Of a stretch of DNA of 64,000 nt, positions 1 through 8,272 are shown in pieces. The position numbers were made by a program, and so were the translations under genes. The DNA lies in assembly GCA_963638365.1 (NCBI GenBank), contig CAVHRK010000097.1, positions 1 to 64,000 of the forward strand, written 5' to 3'. The notes beneath the pieces are model-generated. The model searched no databases. It was not told where the DNA came from and saw only the letters and a program-made list of their open reading frames with translations. Each line of letters opens with the position of its first letter. The first letter of the stretch is position 1. Origin of the DNA: Suilimivivens sp963638365. GTDB taxonomy: Bacteria; Bacillota; Clostridia; Lachnospirales; Lachnospiraceae.

Positions 1-57
1 CTTGGAGATAGATGGAAAAGGTTCGGTATCGGTTTTGAAGGTATAAACAAAATTTAA
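1..57 (+). other. Probable 3' end of an upstream gene
   Basis: Two plus-strand frames are open from the window edge. One stops at 44-46 and the other at 55-57. A terminator hairpin follows directly at 70-96, so a gene most likely ends here. About 15 codons are too few to choose the frame or name the product. Confidence 0.3.
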
Positions 58-69
58 AAGAATTTTATG

Positions 70-96
70 GAGTTTACATTTGTAAACTCTTTTTTT
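70..96 (+). terminator. Rho-independent terminator of the upstream gene
   Basis: A perfect 9-bp inverted repeat (70-78 with 81-89) is followed by a run of T. It separates the upstream gene from the cheV promoter. Confidence 0.75.
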
Positions 97-121
97 GTGG
101 AGCACTATATGGAAAATATAG

Positions 122-150
122 TTGTCTGATAATTGAATCTATGCTATAAT
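122..150 (+). promoter_or_regulatory. Sigma-A promoter of cheV (extended -10)
   Basis: TTGTCT at 122-127, a 17-nt spacer and TATAAT at 145-150, with TG one base upstream of the -10. Nearly the same promoter, with the same -35, spacer and TGC before the -10, occurs at 18847-18875. Confidence 0.75.
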
Positions 151-187
151 TTGGTTTACAGAAGGTCTTAAGAATGAGGTGGTATAT

Positions 188-1084
188 ATGGATACAAAAA
201 TTCTTCTTGAAAATGGAACGAATGAACTTGAAGTATTGGAGTTTGAACTGGATGGAAACGCATACGGAATTAATGTAGCAAAGATTAAGGAAATTATTCC
301 TTATCAGAAGGTTACTCCCGTACCGAATTCACATCCGAGCATTGAAGGTATTTTCATGCCGAGAGATACCATGATTACAGCAATCGATTTAAAGAATTGT
401 CTGCAGAGAGGGGTATCCGAAGAGGGTGGTTTATTTATTATCACGAATTTCAACATGCTTGATATTGCATTTCATGTCGATGCAGTAAAGGGAATACATA
501 GAATTTCCTGGGAACAGATCATTAAGCCGGGAGCTACCGTTTCAACATCCGAGGATAGTATTTCAACCGGTATTGTGAAGCTGGACAACCGCCTGGTTAT
601 TATTCTCGATTTCGAGAAGATTGTTTCCGATATTAATCCGGAGACAGGACTTAAGGTAAGTGAGATTGAGGGCCTGGGAGTGCGTCAGAGAAGTAATGTG
701 CCGATTTTGATCGCAGAGGATTCCGTATTATTAAACAAGCTGATTGTCGATTCCTTAAAGAAAGCAGGATATGATAATCTGATCCATACACAGAATGGGC
801 AGGAAGCATATGATGTGATTCAAACCTGTAAGGCAGATGGTACATTAAAGGATCATGTACAATGTGTCATCACCGATATTGAAATGCCATTGATGGATGG
901 ACATCGTTTGACGAAGTTAATTAAATCCGATGATGCAACGAAAGATATTCCGGTTGTCATCTTTTCATCACTGGTAAATGAAGAAATGAAAAAGAAGGGC
1001 GAAGCACTTGGTGCGGATGCGCAGTTATCCAAACCGGAGATTGCAAACCTGGTTCGAATTATTGATGATTTAGTGAAGAAGTAA
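188..1084 (+). CDS. cheV: Chemotaxis coupling protein CheV (CheW-receiver hybrid)
   Basis: CheV couples chemoreceptors to the CheA kinase and tunes adaptation through its own phosphorylation, acting at the cytoplasmic face of receptor arrays. Residues 10-150 or so form a CheW-like domain. Residues 171-298 form a response-regulator receiver: acidic pair at IAED, phospho-acceptor Asp near residue 230 in VITDIEMPLMDG, and the C-terminal lysine in LSKPE. I start at the ATG at 188, because AGGTGG at 177-182 is well placed for it; the in-frame GTG at 179 lies inside that site. Length, 298 residues, is normal for CheV. It has its own promoter and terminator, so it is monocistronic. Its presence implies a motile, chemotactic cell, although no other chemotaxis gene is in the window. 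Confidence 0.95.
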   Translation: MDTKILLENGTNELEVLEFELDGNAYGINVAKIKEIIPYQKVTPVPNSHPSIEGIFMPRDTMITAIDLKNCLQRGVSEEGGLFIITNFNMLDIAFHVDAVKGIHRISWEQIIKPGATVSTSEDSISTGIVKLDNRLVIILDFEKIVSDINPETGLKVSEIEGLGVRQRSNVPILIAEDSVLLNKLIVDSLKKAGYDNLIHTQNGQEAYDVIQTCKADGTLKDHVQCVITDIEMPLMDGHRLTKLIKSDDATKDIPVVIFSSLVNEEMKKKGEALGADAQLSKPEIANLVRIIDDLVKK

Positions 1085-1092
1085 GAGAATGA

Positions 1093-1119
1093 GGAGCCGA
1101 GATGATCGGCTCCTTTTTT
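1093..1119 (+). terminator. Terminator of cheV
   Basis: An 8-bp GC-rich stem (GGAGCCGA / TCGGCTCC) with a 5-nt loop is followed by six T. A second perfect 8-bp hairpin, 1139-1146 with 1153-1160, lies just downstream with only a short T run. Confidence 0.9.
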
Positions 1120-1191
1120 GTGATACTGTTTGTTTGCGAAGAGTTCATAAGCGAACTCTTTGTTCATATCGGATAAGTAAGGAATGGGTTT

Positions 1192-1965
1192 ATGACGAAT
1201 ATAATAGAAAAAATTGCTGATTCACAGATGGTTTTAGTGGGATTGGGCGAAGAACTGGATTTTTATCGTAGAGTCAAAAAATCACCGGAGTATCGGGCTG
1301 CATGTGAAAAAGTAGAAAATGCTGCCGTTCATCCGTATCTGTTATACTATTTTTTACAGAATGAATTAAAGGGGAATAAGGAGATTTATCAGAATCTTGC
1401 CAGAATATTAGAACATAAGAATTATTTTATTGTTTCTTTATGCCAGGATGGAAGTATCAGGGATTCCGAACTGGATTTGAACCGGGTGGTTACACCATGT
1501 GGTGATCTGCGAAGATTTCAGTGTGAGGATGGAGAACATACGGAACTTTATCCGGTGAGAGAACTTTATCCGGATTTGGAAACAGAAATGGAAGCCCTTA
1601 TTACAGGACAGATTTCGGAGACGGAACTGCATCTTCCTGTTTGTCCGCAGAGTGGAAAGCCTCTTGTGTTTAATCATGTGGAAACAGAAAATTATGTGGA
1701 GGATGGTTATCTTTCCCAGTGGTCTTTGTATATGAAATGGTTACAGGGAACGTTGAACAGGGAACTTTGTGTATTGGAGCTGGGGGTTGGTATGGCGTAT
1801 CCGACGGTGATCCGCTGGCCATTTGAGAAGACGACTTTTATTAATAATAAAGCGTACATGTATCGTGTACATAGCTCTTTGTACCAGATTACGGAAGAAA
1901 TTGCAGGAAAAGCAGAGGGGATCTGTCAAAATCCGGCAGACTTCTTAAAGGAATTGTCGAAATAA
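1192..1965 (+). CDS. SIR2-fold protein, catalytic histidine apparently replaced
   Basis: The 257-residue protein reads as a divergent sirtuin-fold (NAD-dependent deacylase-like) protein. The N-terminus has a nucleotide-binding-like VLVGLGEE. A segment at 78-104 sits where sirtuins carry the NAD-pocket and catalytic-His motifs, and the C-terminus carries ELGVGMAYPTVIRWPF, typical of the sirtuin NAD-binding fold. Where sirtuins have the catalytic His (E-x-H-G), this protein reads TPCG, with Cys103. Cysteines at 103, 111 and about 152 could bind metal, but the classic four-Cys zinc ribbon is not evident. The ATG at 1192 is preceded by AAGGAATGGG. The next gene begins 45 nt downstream on the same strand, so co-transcription is likely. 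The fold call is fairly secure; enzymatic activity is doubtful. Confidence 0.6.
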   Translation: MTNIIEKIADSQMVLVGLGEELDFYRRVKKSPEYRAACEKVENAAVHPYLLYYFLQNELKGNKEIYQNLARILEHKNYFIVSLCQDGSIRDSELDLNRVVTPCGDLRRFQCEDGEHTELYPVRELYPDLETEMEALITGQISETELHLPVCPQSGKPLVFNHVETENYVEDGYLSQWSLYMKWLQGTLNRELCVLELGVGMAYPTVIRWPFEKTTFINNKAYMYRVHSSLYQITEEIAGKAEGICQNPADFLKELSK

Positions 1966-2010
1966 TATTAGTATGATAAACTATCTCTGTATGAACTGGA
2001 GGGGACAGAT

Positions 2011-4026
2011 ATGGGATCAGAAGAACAATACTTAGATGATTTGCTGAAATCCATGATGGATAATGAACCAAGATCCATGGAAGAGGCAATGCAGGATATG
2101 AATAAGGCAGAAAGCAAAACGTCTGATTTTTCCACAGAGGATCTTAGCAGCATGTTAGAGGATTTAGAGCATATAGAGCCGGACCGTTCTGCTGATATGG
2201 CAGAAGATTCCGGGAAACCGGAGGAGGTTGTAGACGCCGGGGAGGAAGAAGTCATTGGAGTACCCGTGGAAGAGCCGATCGAAAAGCCGGAAGAACCGGT
2301 GATTGATGTGGAACCTGAGGAACTGATTGAGGAGCCGGCAGAAGAGTCCAGGGCAGATCAGGCAGGTGAAGCGACGCCTGGCGATACCGCAGAGGAGATG
2401 GAACAGGAAAATGCCGAAGTAATGCATGCCGGAAGCACCGATGATTCTGGTTGGAACCCAGTGGAGCCTGCAGAAACGTCTGAGGATGCTGCAGAATCTG
2501 AACAGAAGGAAGCTTGGAAGTCAGATCTGGATGAGTTGCTGATGTCCATGAAGGATCAGGATGCAGAGCAGGATCCGGAACCGCAGGTAACTGAGGCGGA
2601 AAATCATGCAGCAGATGAAAATAAGACACTGGAGAATGATCAGTCTAAGGAGGATGTTACAGGACTTCTTGATCAGATGGCGGGTACGGATGAAGATCTT
2701 TCCGATATCAATGAGATGTTAAAAAAGGTCGATAACAACGAAAGTCTGGATACCAGTAGTGCCGATATGTTAGCTCTTCTGGAGGGAATCAAGGAAGCGC
2801 CTTCAGAAAGCACCTCTTCTACGGAAGAGCAGGATGGTGTGGAGGATTCGATAGAGGATCCCAAGGCGAAAAAGAAAAAAGAGAAAAGGGCTAAAAAAGA
2901 AAAGAAAGAAAAAAAGCCCCGGAAGAAATTATTTGGAAAGTCCAAGGCAACTCCGGAGGAAAACGGGGAAGCGACAGGAGAAGCAGGTCAGGAATCCGGA
3001 GAAGCAGCGAATGAAGTCAACTTTATGACTGATGAGGGCACAGAGGTTTCCCTTGATGATGCATTAGACAGCATACGGGATAAGGATGCAGAGGCCGGGC
3101 AGGAAAAGAAGCCGGGACTTTTTGCAAGAATCTGGCAGTTCTTAACGGAAGAAGCAGAAGAAATTGAGGATGAGGTAGATAAGGGAGCAGAGAATGCCAC
3201 CGGTGAAAATGCTGAAATCATCAAAGAACTGGATGCGGAAGACACGGATAAGAAGAAAAAGAAGAAGGACAAAAAGAAAAAGAGTAAAAAGGCAGACAAG
3301 GTTGCCGGAGCAGAAGGAACAGAGGGAGAAGAAGGCGAGAACTCCGAAGAGACTTCCTCAAAGAAAAAGAAGAAAAAAGAAAAGAAGGAAAAGAAAGAAA
3401 AAGAAAAGCGTCCGCCGGAACCAAAGATTCTAACCAGAAGGACGGCAATTGTACTTGTTGCATTCTGTGCAACATTGATTGCTGCAATCACCTTTTTAAG
3501 TAGTTTTCTTCCGGAATATGCAGATAAAACAGAGGCAAGAAGTGCCTTTTACGCAGGTGATTATCAGACTGTTTATGAACAATTGAATAACAAAAAGCTG
3601 GGAAGCAGCGATGCGATCATGTATCAGCGTGCAACAGAGGTTCTTTCTTTGCAGCATAAGCTGGATTCTTATCATAACAGGATGGCACTGGGCGAGGACA
3701 TGGAGGCACTGGATGCACTTTTCCAGGGAGTAGATCTGTATCTTGAACTTGCAGGTTCCGATAAGAGCGGTGCATTGAATGAACTGACAGCAATCTATCA
3801 GCAGATCTGTACTATTTTACAGAACGATTATGGGGTATCGGCAGAAGAAGCGGTTGAAATTAACGGCTATGATAATGAGACTTATACAAGAAAGCTGGAT
3901 TCCCTGCTTCATGGAACGGAGTTTTATCTTCCGGGAGAGGAACCGGTAGAGGAAACGCCTGCTGTTCCGGAGGATGTGCTTCCGGATGAAGAAGCTTTTA
4001 TTGATATGGGAGACAATGTATGGTAG
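2011..4026 (+). CDS. Large acidic/Lys-rich single-pass membrane protein with repeated short motifs
   Basis: I do not recognise a family for this 671-residue protein. About 470 N-terminal residues are low-complexity and strongly acidic, interrupted by three poly-lysine blocks (near residues 288-310, 410-430 and 450-470). One clear transmembrane segment follows at about 476-499, then a roughly 170-residue helical C-terminal region that looks TPR-like. Short amphipathic motifs recur in the acidic region: YLDDLLKSMM, DLSSMLEDLEH, DLDELLMSMKD, DINEMLKKVD and DMLALLEGI. There is no signal peptide, so the acidic part should be cytoplasmic and the C-terminus outside. The start has a strong GGAGGGG site. 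The 3' end overlaps hisH by 7 nt, which suggests translational coupling with a metabolic gene of no obvious relation. Confidence 0.8.
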   Translation: MGSEEQYLDDLLKSMMDNEPRSMEEAMQDMNKAESKTSDFSTEDLSSMLEDLEHIEPDRSADMAEDSGKPEEVVDAGEEEVIGVPVEEPIEKPEEPVIDVEPEELIEEPAEESRADQAGEATPGDTAEEMEQENAEVMHAGSTDDSGWNPVEPAETSEDAAESEQKEAWKSDLDELLMSMKDQDAEQDPEPQVTEAENHAADENKTLENDQSKEDVTGLLDQMAGTDEDLSDINEMLKKVDNNESLDTSSADMLALLEGIKEAPSESTSSTEEQDGVEDSIEDPKAKKKKEKRAKKEKKEKKPRKKLFGKSKATPEENGEATGEAGQESGEAANEVNFMTDEGTEVSLDDALDSIRDKDAEAGQEKKPGLFARIWQFLTEEAEEIEDEVDKGAENATGENAEIIKELDAEDTDKKKKKKDKKKKSKKADKVAGAEGTEGEEGENSEETSSKKKKKKEKKEKKEKEKRPPEPKILTRRTAIVLVAFCATLIAAITFLSSFLPEYADKTEARSAFYAGDYQTVYEQLNNKKLGSSDAIMYQRATEVLSLQHKLDSYHNRMALGEDMEALDALFQGVDLYLELAGSDKSGALNELTAIYQQICTILQNDYGVSAEEAVEINGYDNETYTRKLDSLLHGTEFYLPGEEPVEETPAVPEDVLPDEEAFIDMGDNVW

Positions 4027-4640
4027 CAATAATCGATTATGATGCCGGGAATATTAAGAGCGTGGAAAAGACGATTCAGTTTCTGGGAGAAGAAGCAGTA
4101 ATTACGAGAGATTCAGAGAAGATCATACGTGCAGACGGTGTGATCCTTCCGGGAGTAGGATCCTTTGGAGATGCCATGGCAAGGATTCGTGGATATGAAC
4201 TGGAACCGGTGATTCATGAGGTTGTGGAGCGGAAGATCCCATTTCTTGGAATCTGTCTGGGATTGCAGCTGATGTTTGAAAAGAGTGATGAAACGCCGGG
4301 CGTACAGGGACTGGCACTGTTACCGGGTGAGATTGTACGGATTCCGGACGATGGGAAGCTGAAGGTTCCACATATTGGATGGAATTCCCTGCACTTTCCG
4401 AAGGAGAGCCGCCTTTTTCAGGGGATTGAAGAGGAGTCTTATGTGTACTTCGTGCATTCCTATTATCTGAAAGCAGGGAATAGCGATGATGTAGCGGCTA
4501 CGACAGAATATGGAACACTGATTCATGCGGCGGTAGAACATGACAATATCTTTGCCTGTCAGTTCCATCCGGAAAAGAGCTCGGAGGTCGGACTACATAT
4601 TTTGAAGAACTTTATTACCATTTGCAGGGAGGGAAAGTAA
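4020..4640 (+). CDS. hisH: Imidazole glycerol phosphate synthase, glutaminase subunit
   Basis: HisH hydrolyses glutamine and channels ammonia to HisF for imidazole ring formation in histidine synthesis. The class I glutamine amidotransferase signature is complete: nucleophile Cys79 in FLGICLGLQ and the His-Glu pair in QFHPEKSS. Length, 206 residues, is normal. The ATG at 4020 overlaps the end of the preceding gene, and hisF follows after one base, so the two subunits are made together. No other histidine gene is in the window, so the pathway is split across the genome. Confidence 0.97.
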   Translation: MVAIIDYDAGNIKSVEKTIQFLGEEAVITRDSEKIIRADGVILPGVGSFGDAMARIRGYELEPVIHEVVERKIPFLGICLGLQLMFEKSDETPGVQGLALLPGEIVRIPDDGKLKVPHIGWNSLHFPKESRLFQGIEEESYVYFVHSYYLKAGNSDDVAATTEYGTLIHAAVEHDNIFACQFHPEKSSEVGLHILKNFITICREGK

Positions 4641-4641
4641 G

Positions 4642-5403
4642 ATGCATACGAAACGGATTATCCCTTGTCTGGATGTGAATAATGGCCGGGTAGTCAAAGG
4701 AACCAACTTTGTGAATCTGCGGGATGCCGGAGATCCGATCGAAGTTGCGAAGATCTATGATGCGGCAGGTGCAGACGAACTGGTTTTCTTAGATATTACG
4801 GCATCCTCCGATGCCAGAGAGATTAAGGCGGATATGGTGCGCCGCGTTGCGGAGAATGTATTTATTCCGTTCACGGTCGGCGGTGGAATCCGTACGGTAG
4901 AAGATTTCAAAATGATTCTTCGGGAAGGTGCGGACAAGGTAGCAGTCAATTCGGCAGCGATTATGAATCCGGCATTAATCCGTGAAGCGGCCGATAAGTT
5001 TGGAAGCCAGTGTGTGGTAGTTGCCATTGATGCCAAGAGCAGGGAAGATGGTTCCGGCTGGAATATCTTTAAAAATGGCGGCAGGGTGGATATGGGAATT
5101 GATGCGGTGGAATGGGCCGTGAAAGCGGAACAATTAGGAGCCGGTGAAATCCTTTTGACCAGTATGGACTGTGACGGAACGAAAGCAGGATATGATCTTG
5201 CACTAACGAAAGCTGTAGCAGAGAGCGTCGGCATTCCTGTTATTGCATCGGGCGGTGCCGGAACGATGGAGCACTTCTATGAAGCATTGACAGAGGGCAA
5301 GGCAGAAGCGGCGCTTGCAGCCTCTTTATTCCATTTTCGTGAACTGGAAATCCGGGATGTAAAGGAATATTTAAGAGAGCGCGGTGTGAGCGTGCGATTG
5401 TAA
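4642..5403 (+). CDS. hisF: Imidazole glycerol phosphate synthase, cyclase subunit
   Basis: HisF forms imidazole glycerol phosphate and AICAR from the ribulosyl intermediate and the ammonia supplied by HisH. It is a 253-residue (beta/alpha)8 barrel with both catalytic aspartates: Asp11 in CLDVNNGRVVKG and Asp130 in VVAIDAKS. Phosphate-binding glycine motifs (GGGIRT, ASGGAG) are present. The start has GGGAAAG just upstream. It is followed 23 nt later by ung on the same strand, with no terminator between. Confidence 0.98.
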   Translation: MHTKRIIPCLDVNNGRVVKGTNFVNLRDAGDPIEVAKIYDAAGADELVFLDITASSDAREIKADMVRRVAENVFIPFTVGGGIRTVEDFKMILREGADKVAVNSAAIMNPALIREAADKFGSQCVVVAIDAKSREDGSGWNIFKNGGRVDMGIDAVEWAVKAEQLGAGEILLTSMDCDGTKAGYDLALTKAVAESVGIPVIASGGAGTMEHFYEALTEGKAEAALAASLFHFRELEIRDVKEYLRERGVSVRL

Positions 5404-5426
5404 TATAATAAGGGAGTAGGAAAATT

Positions 5427-6104
5427 ATGGCAATGATACAAAATGACTGGCTGGATGCCATCGGTGGTGAGTTCAAGAAGCCGTATTACAGAGAGTTATA
5501 CCAGTTTGTAAAGGAGGAATATCATACCCATGTGATTTATCCCCCTGCGGATGATATTTTTAATGCCTTTCATCTGACCCCGTTAAGTGAGGTAAAGGTG
5601 ATGATTCTGGGACAGGATCCTTATCATAATGCACATCAGGCACACGGACTCTGTTTCTCCGTACTGCCGGATCAGAAGGAAATCCCCCCTTCCTTACAGA
5701 ATATTTATAAAGAATTGCATGATGACTGTGGCTGTTATATTCCGAATAACGGTTATCTGGAAAAATGGGCCAAGCAGGGCGTATTGATGTTAAATACCGT
5801 TTTGACAGTCCGTGCCCATCAGGCGAACTCCCATCAGGGAAGAGGATGGGAGCAGTTCACCGATGCCATTATTCAGGCAGTGAATGCCCAGGACCGCCCG
5901 ATTGTGTATCTACTGTGGGGAAGCCCCGCACAGCGTAAGATTCCGATGCTTACGAATCCGAAGCACCTGATTTTAAAGGCACCTCATCCAAGTCCGTTAT
6001 CTGCTTACCGTGGATTTTTTGGCTGCAAACATTTCAGCCAGACCAATGAATTTCTGGTGAGCCATGGCCTGACTCCGATTGACTGGCAGATTGAGAATAT
6101 CTAA
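5427..6104 (+). CDS. ung: Uracil-DNA glycosylase, family 1
   Basis: This enzyme removes uracil from DNA as the first step of base-excision repair. Family 1 motifs are intact: the water-activating Asp64 in GQDPYH, and HPSPLSAYRGFFG near the C-terminus, which holds the catalytic His and the minor-groove loop. Length of 225 residues is typical. AGGGAG precedes the ATG; a second ATG two codons on is possible. It appears to be the last gene of the run that starts at hisH or earlier. Confidence 0.97.
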   Translation: MAMIQNDWLDAIGGEFKKPYYRELYQFVKEEYHTHVIYPPADDIFNAFHLTPLSEVKVMILGQDPYHNAHQAHGLCFSVLPDQKEIPPSLQNIYKELHDDCGCYIPNNGYLEKWAKQGVLMLNTVLTVRAHQANSHQGRGWEQFTDAIIQAVNAQDRPIVYLLWGSPAQRKIPMLTNPKHLILKAPHPSPLSAYRGFFGCKHFSQTNEFLVSHGLTPIDWQIENI

Positions 6105-6115
6105 AGTCTGACTAC

Positions 6116-6144
6116 TTGACAACAAAGCGAAGCTGTACTATAGT
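6116..6144 (+). promoter_or_regulatory. Strong sigma-A promoter of the trmB-like/lysA operon
   Basis: Consensus TTGACA at 6116-6121, a 17-nt spacer and TATAGT at 6139-6144. The -10 lies within the left arm of the inverted repeat at 6130-6175. Confidence 0.85.
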
Positions 6145-6175
6145 GTTCCTGAAAAGAAACACTATAGTACAGCTT
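6130..6175. promoter_or_regulatory. 18-bp perfect inverted repeat over the -10, probable operator
   Basis: Left arm 6130-6147 and right arm 6158-6175 are perfect complements around a 10-nt spacer. Each arm holds the 8-bp palindrome ACTATAGT. No T run follows, which argues against a terminator. Position over the -10 and transcription start, directly upstream of a regulator gene, suggests autoregulation by the TrmB-like protein. That link is inference. Confidence 0.7.
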
Positions 6176-6201
6176 ATTTATTTGAATAAAGAAACAGGTG
6201 T

Positions 6202-6924
6202 ATGATGGAAGAAAATTTGATTTTGGATAAGCTGGTTCAGTTCGGACTGACCAGGCAGGAAGCCAATATTTACCTTTGCCTTTATCAGAACGGAGAGTTG
6301 ACCGGTTATGAAGTGGCGAAGATGACGGGAATTTCCAGATCCAATGTCTACAGTGGTTTGTCTGATCTAACCGACAAAGGGGCAGCATTCCTGGTGCAGG
6401 GAAGTGCAAACCGTTATGTGGCTGCTTCCATTGAAGAATTCTGTGATCATAAGGTGAGGGATCTGCAAAATGCAAGAACCTATCTGTGTGAGCATATCCC
6501 GGAGGTGAAGAAATCCTCGACCGGCTATATTACCGTTGAGGGATATTCCAATATCCGCAGCAAGATGCGTTTTATGCTGGAACATACGGAAATGCGGGTA
6601 TATATTGCAGCAAAGGCAGAATATGTGAATGCTCTGGAAGAAGAACTTTTGTCTTTAGTAAAGCGTCAGATTAAGATCGTACTGATTACGGACGGAGAAC
6701 TGTATTCCGAAGTGCTGAAAGAGCATGCCAGGGTATATCACAGTGAAAGCCGTGGGAATGTCGTGCATCTCATTACCGATTCCGGGTATGCGCTGACCGG
6801 AGAAATCAATAAGAGCAAATCCGATACCTGCCTGTATACGGCACAGGCGAATTTTATTGAAGTGTTTAAAGAGATGCTTCGCAATGAAATGAAGCTGATT
6901 GAAATAAATGAGGAGAGAGGATAA
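6202..6924 (+). CDS. TrmB-family transcriptional regulator
   Basis: The protein has 240 residues. Residues 8-65 or so form a winged helix-turn-helix (QEANIYLCLYQNGELTGYEVAKMTG, split as helix 1-2, then ISRSNVYSGLSDL as recognition helix), the pattern of the TrmB family, which regulates sugar and other metabolic genes. The remainder resembles the TrmB effector region, a phospholipase-D-like fold, but ligand residues cannot be read off. The start is either of two adjacent ATGs behind AGGTGT. The stop lies 4 nt before the lysA start, and the lysA ribosome site is inside this gene's end, so the two are one operon. Its likely target is the inverted repeat upstream of itself; the effector is unknown. 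Confidence 0.85.
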   Translation: MMEENLILDKLVQFGLTRQEANIYLCLYQNGELTGYEVAKMTGISRSNVYSGLSDLTDKGAAFLVQGSANRYVAASIEEFCDHKVRDLQNARTYLCEHIPEVKKSSTGYITVEGYSNIRSKMRFMLEHTEMRVYIAAKAEYVNALEEELLSLVKRQIKIVLITDGELYSEVLKEHARVYHSESRGNVVHLITDSGYALTGEINKSKSDTCLYTAQANFIEVFKEMLRNEMKLIEINEERG

Positions 6925-6928
6925 ACTT

Positions 6929-8200
6929 ATGAAAAAAGTACCATTTATCAGTAAAGAAAGAGCACAGGAAATTAATCAGGAGTTCCCTACTCCATTTTAT
7001 CTTTATGATGAAAAGGGAATCCGTGAGAATGCGAAAGCTGTGAAGGAAGCATTTGCATGGAATCCGGGTTTTCGTGAATATTTCGCAGTAAAGGCAACAC
7101 CTAATCCGTATCTGATTGAGATTTTAAGAGAGTATGGCTGCGGCTGTGACTGTTCCTCCAAGACAGAGCTTATGCTGAGTGAGGCAATGGGGATTACCGG
7201 TGAAAACATCATGTTTTCCTCGAATGACACACCGGCAGAAGAATTTGCTTATGCAGCTAAATTAGGAGCGATCATCAATCTGGACGACATTACCCATATT
7301 GACTTTGTAGAAGGAATTTTAGGAAAGCTTCCGGAAACGATGAGCTGTCGTTTTAACCCCGGTGGAATTTTTGAACTGAGCAATGGAATCATGGACAATC
7401 CGGGAGATTCCAAGTATGGATTTACTACTGAGCAGATGTTTGAGGGATATCGTATCCTGAAGGAGAAGGGTGTGAAGAATTTCGGTATGCATGCATTTCT
7501 GGCAAGTAATACCGTAACGAATGAATACTATCCGGAGCTTGCGCGTCAGCTGTTCGAACTGGCAGTACGTCTCGAAAAAGAGACCGGAGCAGATATTAAA
7601 TTCATTAACCTTTCCGGTGGCGTGGGAATCCCTTACAAGCCGGATCAGACACCGAATGACATCCGTGTGATTGGTGAGGGTGTACGTAAGGTTTATGAAG
7701 AAATTCTGGTTCCGGCAGGAATGGGTGATATTGCAATTTATACCGAAATGGGACGATTTATGATGGGACCTTACGGACAGCTTGTTACGAAGGCTATCCA
7801 TGAGAAACATACCTACAAGGAGTATATCGGAGTGGATGCCTGTGCAGTCAATCTGATGCGTCCTGCGATGTACGGAGCTTATCATCATATTACGGTACTT
7901 GGCAAGGAGGATGCTCCCTGTGACCACAAGTACGATGTGACCGGCTCCCTGTGTGAAAATAATGATAAATTTGCCATTGACCGTATGCTTCCGGAGATAG
8001 AGATCGGAGATTATCTGGTGATCCACGATGCAGGTGCACATGGTTTCGCAATGGGATACAATTATAATGGAAAGCTGAAATGTGCAGAGCTGCTTTTGAA
8101 AGAGGACGGAAGCGTGAAGCTGATCCGCCGTGCCGAGACCCCCAAGGATTATTTTGCAACGTTTGACGGACTGGATATTTATTCGAAGATTAAGTTCTAA
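6929..8200 (+). CDS. lysA: Diaminopimelate decarboxylase (fold-type III PLP enzyme)
   Basis: The enzyme would decarboxylate meso-diaminopimelate to lysine, the last step of lysine synthesis. It is a 423-residue alanine-racemase-fold protein. The PLP lysine is Lys55 in YFAVKATPNP; the glycine-rich phosphate loop is NLSGGVGIPY; substrate-site Cys and Asp appear in GSLCENND and VIHDAGAHG. I start at the ATG at 6929 with AGGAGAGAGG upstream, instead of the ATG at 6908, which precedes that site. Related decarboxylases act on other diamino acids, so substrate is family-based inference. A bidirectional terminator follows. Confidence 0.9.
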   Translation: MKKVPFISKERAQEINQEFPTPFYLYDEKGIRENAKAVKEAFAWNPGFREYFAVKATPNPYLIEILREYGCGCDCSSKTELMLSEAMGITGENIMFSSNDTPAEEFAYAAKLGAIINLDDITHIDFVEGILGKLPETMSCRFNPGGIFELSNGIMDNPGDSKYGFTTEQMFEGYRILKEKGVKNFGMHAFLASNTVTNEYYPELARQLFELAVRLEKETGADIKFINLSGGVGIPYKPDQTPNDIRVIGEGVRKVYEEILVPAGMGDIAIYTEMGRFMMGPYGQLVTKAIHEKHTYKEYIGVDACAVNLMRPAMYGAYHHITVLGKEDAPCDHKYDVTGSLCENNDKFAIDRMLPEIEIGDYLVIHDAGAHGFAMGYNYNGKLKCAELLLKEDGSVKLIRRAETPKDYFATFDGLDIYSKIKF

Positions 8201-8235
8201 GGTGATAAGTTCATAGAATATGGAAGATTATGGAA

Positions 8236-8272
8236 AAGAGTGTGTAAAGTAGTCCTTTACACACTCTTTTTT
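8236..8272. terminator. Bidirectional terminator between lysA and the GNAT gene
   Basis: A 14-bp stem (8236-8249 with 8255-8268) has A-rich and T-rich flanks, so it can stop transcription from both sides. The minus-strand GNAT stop codon lies at its right edge. Confidence 0.85.

Noticed and set aside
6130..6175. The 18-bp inverted repeat as a terminator of ung
   Set aside because: There is no T run on either side, and a consensus promoter lies across the left arm, so an operator is the better reading.
7319..8041. 240-codon minus-strand open frame opposite lysA
   Set aside because: It has no ribosome site and lies fully opposite a gene with clear motifs; the composition follows from the codon bias of the sense gene.
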